A stretch of DNA of 64,000 nucleotides, taken from Kordia sp. Lineage in GTDB: Bacteria > Bacteroidota > Bacteroidia > Flavobacteriales > Flavobacteriaceae. The stretch's first letter is position 1. Each line of letters opens with the position of its first letter. Where the stretch lies: contig NZ_JAKVBC010000004.1 of assembly GCF_022447245.1 (NCBI RefSeq), forward strand, positions 124,001 through 188,000, read 5' to 3'. A program made the position numbers and the translations under genes. Under the pieces are notes generated by a model that had not been told where the DNA came from, searched no databases, and saw only the letters and a program-made list of their open reading frames with translations. Shown in pieces: positions 1 to 9,141 of this stretch.

Positions 1-888
1 AAGTACTTCCTTCGTTTTATTTTTGTCAAATAAAGATGTGGCGAAATAACTCAGAATAGCAATTACTTGCGATTGATTTTGTCGTAATACTTGTAACACT
101 TTTGGTTCAAACAATGTATCTAAGCCAGAAAGATGGAACACTTTTCCTTCTTCATTTCTTTCTTGTCGAATTTTGTCTAGGTGCATCGTACTTTTCACAT
201 AGAACAAGTAGTAACACGCCAAATACGCAATCCATAATGGATAGTAATTATGATTTCCACTAACATTACTGTTAGTTTTGATATACAAAAGTGTCAATAA
301 CCAAAAAACACTCAGTAAAATGAGCGTAACATAGATGTTTTTTAACCATTTTGTTTTACGAATTACAGCGTGATAAGACAGTTCGCCCAAGCTCTTTTCA
401 TAGTTTTTGATGATGTTGTAATTCCAAATTCCTACTATAAAAGTGAAAAGTAAGGCTAGATTTTCATTCCATTCCATGTGAATGTTTCCAATGGTTTCTC
501 GAGAAAATATCGAATAATCTACAAATACATTGATCTTTATAACTGTGTAAATTAAAAAGAATGCCACAAACGGAATGAGCAAGTAGTATTTGTATTTTTT
601 AAAGAGTTGTTCTTTTTGCAAATACGAACAGGTAAACGCTGTAAAAATAACAGGCGCTAAAAATTCTAATGGAAAAAAGAACAGCATGACAGCTTTATAT
701 TGTTTTGCAATTCCAATATCAAACGAAATGTATTGCAGAATCGCAATGGCCGTAATCATCAAAAACCAAAAGAAGTACCGCGAAGTTTTGTCCTGCGTTT
801 TTTTTATGAATATATGATACGTCACCAACACTAAAAGTCCAATAGCGCCAATAAATATGGTTGTATTATATAAATTCCAATCTAACAT
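1..888 (-). CDS. Multi-pass membrane sensor protein, N-terminal part (3' end outside window)
   Basis: An open frame starts at an ATG at 888 and runs off the left edge, so 296 residues are visible and the C-terminus is missing. The first ~245 residues hold about seven hydrophobic helices separated by short charged loops. After the last helix comes a soluble segment (HLSGLDTLFEPKVLQ, then ILSYFATSLFDKNKTKEVL) that resembles the linker leading into a GAF domain in flavobacterial membrane sensor histidine kinases. The output domain is not visible, so 'sensor kinase' is inference. A perfect inverted repeat touches the start codon. The frame is clean and has typical codon use. It could instead be a membrane-anchored AraC-type regulator. 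Confidence 0.7.
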   Translation of the reverse strand, partial: MLDWNLYNTTIFIGAIGLLVLVTYHIFIKKTQDKTSRYFFWFLMITAIAILQYISFDIGIAKQYKAVMLFFFPLEFLAPVIFTAFTCSYLQKEQLFKKYKYYLLIPFVAFFLIYTVIKINVFVDYSIFSRETIGNIHMEWNENLALLFTFIVGIWNYNIIKNYEKSLGELSYHAVIRKTKWLKNIYVTLILLSVFWLLTLLYIKTNSNVSGNHNYYPLWIAYLACYYLFYVKSTMHLDKIRQERNEEGKVFHLSGLDTLFEPKVLQVLRQNQSQVIAILSYFATSLFDKNKTKEVL

Positions 889-914
889 CTTTAAGTAGGT
901 TTGGTTACTTAAAG
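889..914. promoter_or_regulatory. Perfect 9-bp inverted repeat abutting the membrane sensor start codon
   Basis: CTTTAAGTA (889-897) and TACTTAAAG (906-914) are exact reverse complements around an 8-base spacer. The repeat lies directly before the ATG of the leftward sensor gene, so in the mRNA it would form a hairpin covering the ribosome entry site; as DNA it could be an operator. It has no T-tract and is not at a gene end, so a terminator is unlikely. Confidence 0.5.
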
Positions 915-1040
915 ATACCAAGAAAATCCAATGATACCCTTGATTTTCTTTTGGTTGGTTGTAAATTTTGTATGAGTTGAAGGTTTCTTTTAGTTCCGTA
1001 CTATTTTTTGTTCTAAAGTACGTTGTCGCGGCTTGTGTTT

Positions 1041-2369
1041 TTATGGTTTCGTTTCTAGTATATAAAAATAGCTTTTGAGAGCATAAGAATAGTTACTAGG
1101 ATCAGATCCTAAGGTTTTAAATTCTTTTTTTAATACTTCTATTAAATCCTCTTTGATGTCCCTTCTTTCAATTTTAGCACAATTGAGTTTTACCCAATGA
1201 ATTTTTGAGGAATTTGGAAAGTCTTTTAAAGCTTTTGTTAAATCAGGATTGTCATAGGTATTTTTATCTGCCAGTCCTATGAAATAGCTAATGGCAAATT
1301 TTTCACTTTTGTATTCGTTCCATCCTTTTTTGTCCGTTTCTGGAGAAACATGTCCCAAGACTACCGCTTCCAAATATGCATAAATATTCAGCAATTCAAT
1401 GTCTATGTATGTATCTGCCAATTGTACGATTTCGTTTCCTCGCTCTTCAAAGAATGTCTTTTCATCTAAAAATTTATTAAGAAATGAAATTCGTAATAAG
1501 TCAGAAGCAATGTTGCCATTTACAGGTATTTCGTTGTTGTCAAGAACTAATTTAGCTTCTAAAAATGCTGCTTTTGTAGCTTCTGGATCAAAATCTTCAG
1601 AGAGTTTTTTAATTTTTTTATAAGCTGCTAGTTGCAGATATTCTTTACTGGTTTCACCAAAAACATCTTTAATTGTAGCAATGTCTTTTTCTAGAAAGTA
1701 TTCTTGCACATTATTATTCCACCAATCTAATTCCCAATTCATATCTAAAAAGATCAGTTCATAAGCACTTCTAGCATCTTTTGTTTTTATCTTTTTTAAG
1801 AGTTCTGAACGTTTTCTTACTTGCTCTGCATCTCCATGAATGATATAGATTGCTTTGTCAATTCCAGTATGATTTTTGGGATGATTTGCTGCGTTCCAAT
1901 GCTCTATGGCTTTTTGATAATTGTCTAATTGCAAATAGCATTCACTTAGCCAGACATGTAATCGGTAATCTTGAGGAACTGCTTTTTTGTATACTTTATA
2001 ATGTTTTATTGCTGTTTTATAATCTTCAATTCGATGGCTTTCAAGCGCATATTCCAAATTGAAATTGCGTTCATTTGGTTTGCTTTCAAAAGCCTTTTTA
2101 TGCAAGTCGTATGAAATTTTTGGAGCAATAGAATACAAGGCACCTCCGACTAAATACTGCTGATACGGATTTTTAGCTTTGGAAACTAATTCATTAATAC
2201 AATCCTCACAATCTTTATAGACAAGACAATCTGAAAAAAAGTATTCCAAATCGGATGCTAATGCTGCTTGTGCTTTTTTTATTGCCTCCGAATTATTTTC
2301 GATGCCAGTTTGTGCATGTATGGTTATACATGTGAAGCTAAGAAATATAGTGAATAGTGTCTTTTTCAT
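1041..2369 (-). CDS. Exported tetratricopeptide-repeat-like protein
   Basis: The 442-residue protein begins with a signal peptide (MKKTLFTIFLSF...IHAQ, residues 1-20) and is otherwise soluble. Residues ~100-170 contain helical repeats of TPR type (DYKTAIKHYKVYKKAVPQDY followed by YLQLDNYQKAIEHWNAA). Clustered cysteines near residues 48-57 (DCLVYKDCEDC) could be disulfide-bonded or metal-binding. No enzyme motif is visible. It is most likely a periplasmic or surface protein-interaction scaffold of unknown role. It is co-oriented with the DUF4440-like gene upstream and the membrane sensor downstream, with gaps of 60 and ~150 bp. Confidence 0.8.
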   Translation of the reverse strand: MKKTLFTIFLSFTCITIHAQTGIENNSEAIKKAQAALASDLEYFFSDCLVYKDCEDCINELVSKAKNPYQQYLVGGALYSIAPKISYDLHKKAFESKPNERNFNLEYALESHRIEDYKTAIKHYKVYKKAVPQDYRLHVWLSECYLQLDNYQKAIEHWNAANHPKNHTGIDKAIYIIHGDAEQVRKRSELLKKIKTKDARSAYELIFLDMNWELDWWNNNVQEYFLEKDIATIKDVFGETSKEYLQLAAYKKIKKLSEDFDPEATKAAFLEAKLVLDNNEIPVNGNIASDLLRISFLNKFLDEKTFFEERGNEIVQLADTYIDIELLNIYAYLEAVVLGHVSPETDKKGWNEYKSEKFAISYFIGLADKNTYDNPDLTKALKDFPNSSKIHWVKLNCAKIERRDIKEDLIEVLKKEFKTLGSDPSNYSYALKSYFYILETKP

Positions 2370-2429
2370 ATTCGTGATTCATTGTGAATCGCTAAAACTA
2401 TGATAATCTTACTCTATTTCAAAATACAG

Positions 2430-2927
2430 TTAGTTTTTATGCGTACTCACAATTCGCGTCATTACCCATTTCCCGTGGTCATTTTTCCAGATGGTCACAA
2501 ATTTGCTTGGAACGGATTTCGCATTTGGTTCTAATTTATTGAAGAATTTATGTTTTCCCATTTGTACCGCGCCATATCCTTTGATTGGATAGACTTCAAT
2601 AGTACCTTCTATCAGTGTACGTGTTACTTTTCCGCAGATGTTATTTTTTAGGGATTCTAGGATTTGTGATTTAGAAGTTGACAATCCGCCCATGTCATGA
2701 AAGAACTCTATATCTTCTGAGATCAATTCTGCTTGTGTTTCCATATCACAGGTATTATATGCATCAAAGAAACGCGTATCTAAAGCAACAATCGTACTGT
2801 ATAATTCTTGATCTACAGGAATGTATTTCTCTTTGGCGACTACCGTTCGCTTGGATTTTGTTTTAATGGATAAACACGACGTGGTAAAAATTCCTAATGC
2901 TAAGAGTAATAGTAGTTTTGATTTCAT
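2430..2927 (-). CDS. DUF4440/SnoaL-like (NTF2-fold) lipoprotein
   Basis: The 165-residue product has a lipoprotein signal ending in TTSC (Cys18). The rest matches the short NTF2-like DUF4440 pattern: FFDAYNTCDMETQAELISED (the helix-plus-acidic stretch lining the pocket), a central IEGTIEVYPIKGYGAVQMG strand, and a final VTIWKNDHGKWVMTRIVSTH. Family members are small cone-shaped domains that bind ligands or act as enzymes; no specific substrate can be named. An anchored location in the outer or inner membrane is inferred from the lipobox. Confidence 0.8.
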   Translation of the reverse strand: MKSKLLLLLALGIFTTSCLSIKTKSKRTVVAKEKYIPVDQELYSTIVALDTRFFDAYNTCDMETQAELISEDIEFFHDMGGLSTSKSQILESLKNNICGKVTRTLIEGTIEVYPIKGYGAVQMGKHKFFNKLEPNAKSVPSKFVTIWKNDHGKWVMTRIVSTHKN

Positions 2928-2981
2928 TGTTTGTTTTTTGATTATGATTTATATAAAAGACTATGTTTCCATGATAATGTT

Positions 2982-3048
2982 ACACTTCGACTTCGCTCGG
3001 TGTGAACACTTCTATTCCTTTCTTATTCAACATTTGTGAACACTTCTA
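2982..3048. repeat. Dispersed 22-bp element (copy 1) and adjacent 14-bp direct repeat
   Basis: Positions 2982-3003 (ACACTTCGAC...GGTGT) match 12835-12856 at 19 of 22 bases. Directly after it, TGTGAACACTTCTA occurs twice, at 3001-3014 and 3035-3048. The element is intergenic, upstream of the DUF4440-like gene and downstream of the decarboxylase gene. Function unknown. Confidence 0.5.
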
Positions 3049-3098
3049 CCAATTTGCATCAACACTTTTACTTAAATGACATTAGGAATTTAGTAGTA

Positions 3099-4502
3099 TT
3101 ATTTTTTTATGATGTTATAACTAGCTTCTAATTCTTCAATAGCAATAACGATATTCTTATCCGTTGTTTGCCAATTGACAAATGCTGCTCTAAAACATGA
3201 ATTTCCTTTGTATACAGATGGCGTGATGAATATTTTTCGTCTGCTGTTTAATTCTTGTATGAATGCATCTTGTTTTTCTTGCGAAACTCCCGCTAGTTTG
3301 AAACATACTACATTTACTCTTGTTGGCGCTACCAATTCAAACACATCACTTTTTTCTATGTAGCTTGTCAATTGTTGTGCTAATTGAATGTTTCTGGAAA
3401 TAATTTCCTGATGCCCCTTTTTGCCATACGCCATTAACGAAAACCAAACTGGCAATGCTCTGAATCTCCTTGAGTTTTCCGGTAAGAAGTTTAAATACGA
3501 AAAGTTTTCCATCGGATTGCCCAAATACGGTGCATTGGAGTTTTGAAACGTTTCTATATGTCTTTGTTGGTGTTTTTCATGCACAAAAAATACGGCACTA
3601 TCATATGGAATATTGAACCATTTGTGACAATCAACTGTAATACTATCTGCTTGTTCCCAACCTGTGATGAGATGCTTTTTATCATTTATACAAGCGACCA
3701 AACCGCCAAAAGCAGCATCAATATGCCACCAAAAGTCATAAGTTTCTTTTAGTTTAGAAATGGCTTTCATATCGTCAAAATCGACACTGTTGACCGTTCC
3801 TGCACTTGACAATACCATGGTTTCTCCAGATGTGTTTTGTTTTAAGAATTCTTCCAGTTGTTCAATATCCATCGCTTCTCTGCCCTCGAGAAGTGGAATT
3901 TTGTGAATGTTTGTACTGCCCATTCCCAACATCGCAATTCCTTTGATAACAGACGAATGTGGCATTCCTGCAACTATTTGAATTGGTTGTTGCAATCCTG
4001 TACGTGCAACATCGTATTCTTGATTTTTTCCAATCCATTGACGTGCAATTCCTAAACAGGTAAAGTTAGACATCGTAGCGCCAGTTACAAATCCGCCAAA
4101 AAAATGCTTTGGCAATTCTAAAAAGTCTAGTAATAATTGAATCGTTTCTTTCTCTAGAATGGCAGACACATCACCTCTACCTTTTACACTTTGTGTATTT
4201 TGATCAAAGGTTGTTGCTAACCAATCTCCTAAAACAGAAGCAGGCGTTGTACCACCAGTTACGTATCCCCAATATCTTGGCCCAGACGAACCACACATCA
4301 GATGTTGATATTCTTCTTGAAATTTTGCCAATATTGTTGCCGCACCCAATCCTTCTTCTGGTAATGGATAGTTTTGAACTTCCTGTGGTTTTGCAGCAGC
4401 AGGAATGCTTTCTATATGTTGAAAACGTTGCAGTGCCAATTGTTGTACACTTTGCAGCAATGCTCCCATGTTTTCTTTATCCGTTTGTAATTGTTTATAC
4501 AT
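3099..4502 (-). CDS. PLP-dependent group II amino-acid decarboxylase
   Basis: The 467-residue protein has the signature of the glutamate/aromatic-amino-acid decarboxylase superfamily. HIDAAFGG at residues 260-267 carries the Asp that pairs with the pyridoxal nitrogen, and DCHKWFNIPYDSA carries the Schiff-base lysine (K294). Upstream, GPRYWGYVTGG and FVTGATMSNFTCL build the substrate and phosphate sites. The length is that of the soluble bacterial members. It decarboxylates an L-amino acid or similar substrate, but which one (aromatic, aspartate, glutamate) cannot be told from the sequence. It overlaps the GNAT gene upstream by 8 bp, so the two are co-translated. The divergent MocR gene is the probable regulator. 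Confidence 0.9.
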   Translation of the reverse strand: MYKQLQTDKENMGALLQSVQQLALQRFQHIESIPAAAKPQEVQNYPLPEEGLGAATILAKFQEEYQHLMCGSSGPRYWGYVTGGTTPASVLGDWLATTFDQNTQSVKGRGDVSAILEKETIQLLLDFLELPKHFFGGFVTGATMSNFTCLGIARQWIGKNQEYDVARTGLQQPIQIVAGMPHSSVIKGIAMLGMGSTNIHKIPLLEGREAMDIEQLEEFLKQNTSGETMVLSSAGTVNSVDFDDMKAISKLKETYDFWWHIDAAFGGLVACINDKKHLITGWEQADSITVDCHKWFNIPYDSAVFFVHEKHQQRHIETFQNSNAPYLGNPMENFSYLNFLPENSRRFRALPVWFSLMAYGKKGHQEIISRNIQLAQQLTSYIEKSDVFELVAPTRVNVVCFKLAGVSQEKQDAFIQELNSRRKIFITPSVYKGNSCFRAAFVNWQTTDKNIVIAIEELEASYNIIKK

Positions 4503-4941
4503 TTTTATAGTCTATTATGTTTCGTTTTTCCATATATCGTTCGGGTTGATTTAGTTTTGTGAAGCCATATTTTTCATACAACCAATCGGCAGAAGTTGTT
4601 GCCAATATCCAAAGTCTTATGCCTCTTAATTCACAGTGATTCATAATAACTTCCATCAACCAAGAGGACAAGCCTTTTTTTTGATAGGATTCCACAATAA
4701 AAACATCACATAGATATGCAAACTTAGTTTTATCTGTTACTACGCGTGCAAATCCGATTTGAGTCGTTTCATGAAAGAGTCCGAAGTTCAGAGAGTTCTC
4801 AATAGACTGTTTCACTAATTGCATGGGTATGTTTTGTGCCCAATAGGATTCTTCGCTTAAATATTTATGAATCATTCCTATGTCTAATTTGTCAATATCC
4901 GTTATTATGGAATATGTTTCTTTTTTATAGATTACTTCCAT
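4495..4941 (-). CDS. GNAT-family N-acetyltransferase
   Basis: The 148-residue protein has the GNAT layout: IGFARVVTDKTKFAYLCDVFIVESYQKKG covers strands 3-4 and the start of the acetyl-CoA pyrophosphate loop (Q-K-K-G-L-S-S-W-L), and ILATTSADWLYEKYGF is the usual C-terminal motif. It is the first gene of a leftward two-gene unit with the PLP decarboxylase, and its stop overlaps the decarboxylase start. Acetylation of the amine product or of a related amino acid would fit this pairing, but that is inference. Confidence 0.88.
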   Translation of the reverse strand: MEVIYKKETYSIITDIDKLDIGMIHKYLSEESYWAQNIPMQLVKQSIENSLNFGLFHETTQIGFARVVTDKTKFAYLCDVFIVESYQKKGLSSWLMEVIMNHCELRGIRLWILATTSADWLYEKYGFTKLNQPERYMEKRNIIDYKNV

Positions 4942-5032
4942 CTGTGTTCATTTTTTGATTGTTGTAAATTTAAAAGATAATTCTACAACAAAACAGATTC
5001 AGTTTTTTATATTTACACCATATCAGATATAT

Positions 5033-6478
5033 GTGAAAGTAGCTAATTTTTTATATGAAGATATTGCAAGTCATATTGAAGAAGAGATTTTGAATGGTGT
5101 TTTGCAATTAGGAGACAAACTTCCGTCTGTGCGAATGTTCAGCAAGCAACACAATGTAAGTGCTTCTACCATTTTTCAGGCATATTACACACTAGAGTCA
5201 AAAGGTTTGATTGAAGCGCGACCAAAATCTGGATACTACGTAATTTATCAACCTAAAAAGTATAGATCTGATATCGTTAACTCGAATCAGAAAGAAATTC
5301 CCGCAATTCATGAATTGACCACCGATGGCATGATTTCTCATATTGTAGATTTGTTAAGTGCTGAAAATTACACACACTTGTCATCTGCAAAACCAGATTT
5401 GTCTTTGTTGCCAACTGCCAGCTTGCAAAAGAGTGTTAAATCTGCATTGACTGCTTTAGGCGCTGATATTTTGAATTACGATCATCCATCAGGAAATATA
5501 CATTTGCGACAGTCAATTGCTGGACAACAGATTAAACTAGGAAAAGCCTATACTACAAAAGACATTGTAGTTACGAATGGCTGTACAGAAGCGTTAACTT
5601 TGTGTTTGCGAGCTACAACCAAAAAAGGAGATATTATAATTTCGGATAGTTTGACTTATTACGGAATTCATCAAATCATTAAGGATTTAGGTTTGAAATT
5701 TATTCCTATACCAATTCACACCAAAACAGGTTTGGATTTGAAATTTTTGAAACGTTCAATAGAAAAGTTTCCTGTAAAAGCTTGTTTGTTGACTACTAAT
5801 TTTAACAATCCAACGGGAAAAAGTTTGTCAACAGCACAAAAAAAAGAGTTGGTACAACTCATCACAAAACGCCAAATTCCATTGATTGAAGATGATGTGT
5901 ATGGCGAATTGTATTTTGGAAAACATCGTCCGAGTACTTGCAAACAGTTTGATACTGAAGGACTGGTATTGTATTGTTCTTCTTTTTCTAAAACCTTAGC
6001 GCCAGGTTATCGTATTGGTTATACTATTGCTGGAAAGTTTACAGAAACCGTGACACGTTTGAAACGAATTCATTCACTAGGTTCTAGCACTTTATCACAA
6101 CAAGCTTTGGTTGGTTTTTTATCTAAAGGAAGATATCCGTATCACTTAAAAAAGTTGCGCCATACATTACAAGCAAATATGCTCAGTTATTGCAAATTGA
6201 TTTACCAATATTTTCCTGAAGAAATTTATTTTGTACCACCAACAGGCGGTTATATTTTATGGATTGCTTTTCCTGAAGATTTTGACAGTGTTGCCTTGTT
6301 TGAAGCAGCTAAAATGCAGAATTTGATTATTGCTCCAGGGCAGATTTTCTCTATGAATGTTTCGCACAAAAATTATATACGATTGAGTTTTTCAACACCC
6401 ATAACTGAACCTATTGAGAAAGCTATTGAAGTGTTGGGAAGTTTGGCAAAAGCGTTGATTCAGAAAAGTTACTTATAA
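5033..6478 (+). CDS. MocR-type regulator (GntR winged helix fused to class I aminotransferase)
   Basis: Residues ~5-75 form a GntR winged helix (IASHIEEEILNGVLQLGDKL, then SVRMFSKQHNVSASTIFQAY). The rest is a fold-type I aminotransferase domain with TTNFNNPTG and the PLP lysine in SSFSKTLAPGYRIGY (K320 here). An ATG at 4955 would give 26 extra residues, but that is 13 bp from the divergent GNAT start and leaves no room for promoters. The in-frame GTG at 5033 starts exactly at the conserved domain, so I prefer it. MocR proteins usually control a neighbouring gene in response to PLP or an amino compound, here probably the GNAT-decarboxylase pair. Confidence 0.88.
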   Translation: MKVANFLYEDIASHIEEEILNGVLQLGDKLPSVRMFSKQHNVSASTIFQAYYTLESKGLIEARPKSGYYVIYQPKKYRSDIVNSNQKEIPAIHELTTDGMISHIVDLLSAENYTHLSSAKPDLSLLPTASLQKSVKSALTALGADILNYDHPSGNIHLRQSIAGQQIKLGKAYTTKDIVVTNGCTEALTLCLRATTKKGDIIISDSLTYYGIHQIIKDLGLKFIPIPIHTKTGLDLKFLKRSIEKFPVKACLLTTNFNNPTGKSLSTAQKKELVQLITKRQIPLIEDDVYGELYFGKHRPSTCKQFDTEGLVLYCSSFSKTLAPGYRIGYTIAGKFTETVTRLKRIHSLGSSTLSQQALVGFLSKGRYPYHLKKLRHTLQANMLSYCKLIYQYFPEEIYFVPPTGGYILWIAFPEDFDSVALFEAAKMQNLIIAPGQIFSMNVSHKNYIRLSFSTPITEPIEKAIEVLGSLAKALIQKSYL

Positions 6479-6551
6479 AATCCTGAGCTGCATCACTTAA
6501 GATACAACTCAAGATTTAACTAATTAAAACGAAAAACTGTTTGTGTATCTT

Positions 6552-8906
6552 TTAATCAGGCAATCGGTCGCGTTGTCCTTTTTTACGATTGAATCTGTAT
6601 ACAAAAGTTAGTGAAACTCTTCTTCCAATTGCTTTTCTTTCCGATGCTAAACGGAAGTTTTCACCTGTTACAACTACATCACGAATTCTAGAATCGAAGA
6701 TATTTCTAACATTTAAGGTAATAGCGCCTTTGTCGCCAAAAATGTCTTTACTGATGGCAAAATCTGCAAAGTATTGTGGTTTTTGTAAGGTTTGTCCGTT
6801 TTGATTTCTTCCTCTGTAATTGAAACTTGTTTGCATAGACAATCCTTTTTTGAAACGCATTCTAGAATTGATACGTGAAAACCAAACTTCGTCTTTAGTA
6901 TCAAAGTTTTGTCCTTCAAAATCTCCTTTTTGATCGTATTGGAAGAAGTTGAATTCTCCTGATAATCGCCACCATTTAAAAGGATTATATGTTGTTGAAA
7001 ATTCAAATCCGAAACGATCTTCCTTGTCTAAATTCACAGGAAATGTGATAAAGTTTCCATCGGTAGATTGGTTGGTAACAAAGTTGAAAAAGTCGGTTGT
7101 ACGCTGATAATATAGTGATGGATTGATCGAAAATTTCCCCCAACGCTTTAAAAAGGCAACTTCAAACGAGTTGGTATACATCGGATTCAAATCTGGATTT
7201 CCTGCACGCAAGTTTCTAAAATCTGTCAATCCGCCAAAAGGATTCAATTGCCAAAATCCTGGTCTATTAATACGTCTGCTGTAACTTAGCTGCACATCTG
7301 TTCTGTCAGCCACTTGGTAGGTAAAATGTGCTGTCGGAAATAAGTTAGTATAGTTTTTATCATCGTTAAACAAACGCTTTTCATCATCAATTCCAATGTC
7401 TGAATGTTCGACACGCAACCCTAATAGGTAACTGAATTTTCCAATTTTATTTCCGTATTGGGCATACACACCGTAAATACGTTCATTGTAATCCAATTCG
7501 TTGTCTAAATCTGGCACTAACACATCGTCAATATGTACCATATAATCACTCGTAATTCTTCGAATTTCTGTTCGAATTCCTGTTTCTAATCGTGACGTTT
7601 TTGTTAATGGAGATACAAAGTTTGCTTGAAACAAAAAGTCTTTGCTGCTTTCTACATCATCACTGTTAATCGTAGTAAAATCGGTTGTTGTTGGTTGTGT
7701 TCTTTGTTGGCGAATACGTTCTTGCTCATCATCGTTCCAAAAATCGTATTGTACATCCATTTCAAGCTTCTGCCCTTTTTTGTCAAAGGTTTTCACATAA
7801 TTCATCTCCAAACGATTGAAGTTTTGTGGCTCTTTGTAGTTTTCTATTCTCGAAATAGTACTATCAATAGTACCTGCGGCATCTAAATACGAATAATTCA
7901 AACGTGTTTCGTCCGTATTTTTTAAGAATGTATGGTAAAAACTCGCCGTTAAGGTATTCTTTTTATTGATATAATAATCACCTCCAAAAAAGATATTACG
8001 CGCATCATCATTTCTATCTTGATCGTTAAATTGCGTTAATCCTGTAGTAATTCCATTATTCGTTACGGTTTGACGAGTTGTCTCTTCTCCAAAGTAATTA
8101 GAGTTTCTGTAGCCAACATTCGTAAAAAAATTCACTTTATCCGTTTTATAAGTCAAATTTAAATTGGCTCTAAAATCTCTTGGATCTCCAGCGCCTAATT
8201 GTACCGAGCCACTCAATCCTCCTTTTTTATTCTTTTTGAGTATGATATTGATGATTCCTGCAGTTCCTTGTGCTTCATAACGTGCTGAAGGATTTGTAAT
8301 TACCTCAACTTTGTCAATCGTTTCGGCTGGAATTTGATCCAAACCATTGTTTGCTACCAAAGCAGAAGGTTTTCCGTTGATCAGAATTCGCACGTTTCCG
8401 TTCCCGCGTAAGCTGATTCCGCCACCAGCATCTACACTTACGGAAGGAACATTGTCTAGAATATCATTTACGGTTCCACCTTGCGTTAATAAATCTTTTC
8501 CAACATTGAATACTTTTTTATCCAATTTTAATTCTACTGTAGATTTTTCTGCGACAATTTCTACCTCGCCCAAAGCTTCCAAATCTTCTTCCAGGCTAAT
8601 GGTTCCAAGATTGAGGTCTTTATTTACTGTTACGTTTTTTGATTCATAAGATTTAAAAGAAATAAATTCCACTTTAATCGTGTATGTTCCTTGTGCAATA
8701 TCTAGTGAAAAATTTCCTTTTCTGTTAGTAATACCTCCTTCTAGAACTTTATTTGTTTTGGTGTCTAAAATGGTGACTGTAGCATATTCTAATGCTTGTT
8801 GTGTTGTTTTATCAACAACTTTTCCTTTGATTGTGTATTCTTTAGTTTGTTGCGCATGTGCCAACATGAAAGCTAAATACACAAATAGAATGACTATTTT
8901 CTTCAT
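6552..8906 (-). CDS. TonB-dependent-receptor-like outer membrane beta-barrel protein
   Basis: From an ATG at 8906 the protein is 784 residues (an upstream ATG at 8939 would add 11 residues before the signal peptide). Order: signal peptide (MKKIVILFVYLAFMLAHAQ), a carboxypeptidase-regulatory-like beta-sandwich (YTIKGKVVDKTTQQALEYA), a plug domain (GGTVNDILDNVPSVSVDAGG, then RILINGKPSAL) and a long aromatic-rich beta-barrel of the 'outer membrane beta-barrel family 3' kind. The substrate is unknown and no SusD partner lies nearby. It is divergent from the LytS/LytTR pair, which may regulate it. Confidence 0.88.
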   Translation of the reverse strand: MKKIVILFVYLAFMLAHAQQTKEYTIKGKVVDKTTQQALEYATVTILDTKTNKVLEGGITNRKGNFSLDIAQGTYTIKVEFISFKSYESKNVTVNKDLNLGTISLEEDLEALGEVEIVAEKSTVELKLDKKVFNVGKDLLTQGGTVNDILDNVPSVSVDAGGGISLRGNGNVRILINGKPSALVANNGLDQIPAETIDKVEVITNPSARYEAQGTAGIINIILKKNKKGGLSGSVQLGAGDPRDFRANLNLTYKTDKVNFFTNVGYRNSNYFGEETTRQTVTNNGITTGLTQFNDQDRNDDARNIFFGGDYYINKKNTLTASFYHTFLKNTDETRLNYSYLDAAGTIDSTISRIENYKEPQNFNRLEMNYVKTFDKKGQKLEMDVQYDFWNDDEQERIRQQRTQPTTTDFTTINSDDVESSKDFLFQANFVSPLTKTSRLETGIRTEIRRITSDYMVHIDDVLVPDLDNELDYNERIYGVYAQYGNKIGKFSYLLGLRVEHSDIGIDDEKRLFNDDKNYTNLFPTAHFTYQVADRTDVQLSYSRRINRPGFWQLNPFGGLTDFRNLRAGNPDLNPMYTNSFEVAFLKRWGKFSINPSLYYQRTTDFFNFVTNQSTDGNFITFPVNLDKEDRFGFEFSTTYNPFKWWRLSGEFNFFQYDQKGDFEGQNFDTKDEVWFSRINSRMRFKKGLSMQTSFNYRGRNQNGQTLQKPQYFADFAISKDIFGDKGAITLNVRNIFDSRIRDVVVTGENFRLASERKAIGRRVSLTFVYRFNRKKGQRDRLPD

Positions 8907-9123
8907 ATCTGTTCGTTTTATGTTTGATTGATGCTGCAAATATGTTGTTAAAACAGATACTATATTTATAAATAGCCGAATACCGTTGTATAGTCGTCAA
9001 AAGTTCAAAAAATACAGAAGTATTTGTTTCGTCTACTTTTTTACGGTGTTCAGGTATTTTTTTCAGTTGTTTATCGATCTGTAATTTTTAAAGAAGTCTA
9101 ATGCGTACTTTTATGAATATTAT

Positions 9124-9131
9124 TAGATTTG
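9124..9131 (+). promoter_or_regulatory. Candidate -7 element (TAGATTTG) for the histidine kinase operon
   Basis: TAGATTTG matches the Bacteroidota TAnnTTTG -7 box exactly and ends 10 bp before the ATG at 9142, which would make the mRNA nearly leaderless. No convincing -33 TTG sits 19 bp upstream, so this is a weak call. Confidence 0.3.
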
Positions 9132-9141
9132 ATATATAGTC

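Noticed and set aside
4955-5032. N-terminal extension of the MocR protein from the ATG at 4955
   Set aside because: The extension is not domain-like and would leave 13 bp to the divergent GNAT gene; the GTG at 5033 fits the domain start.
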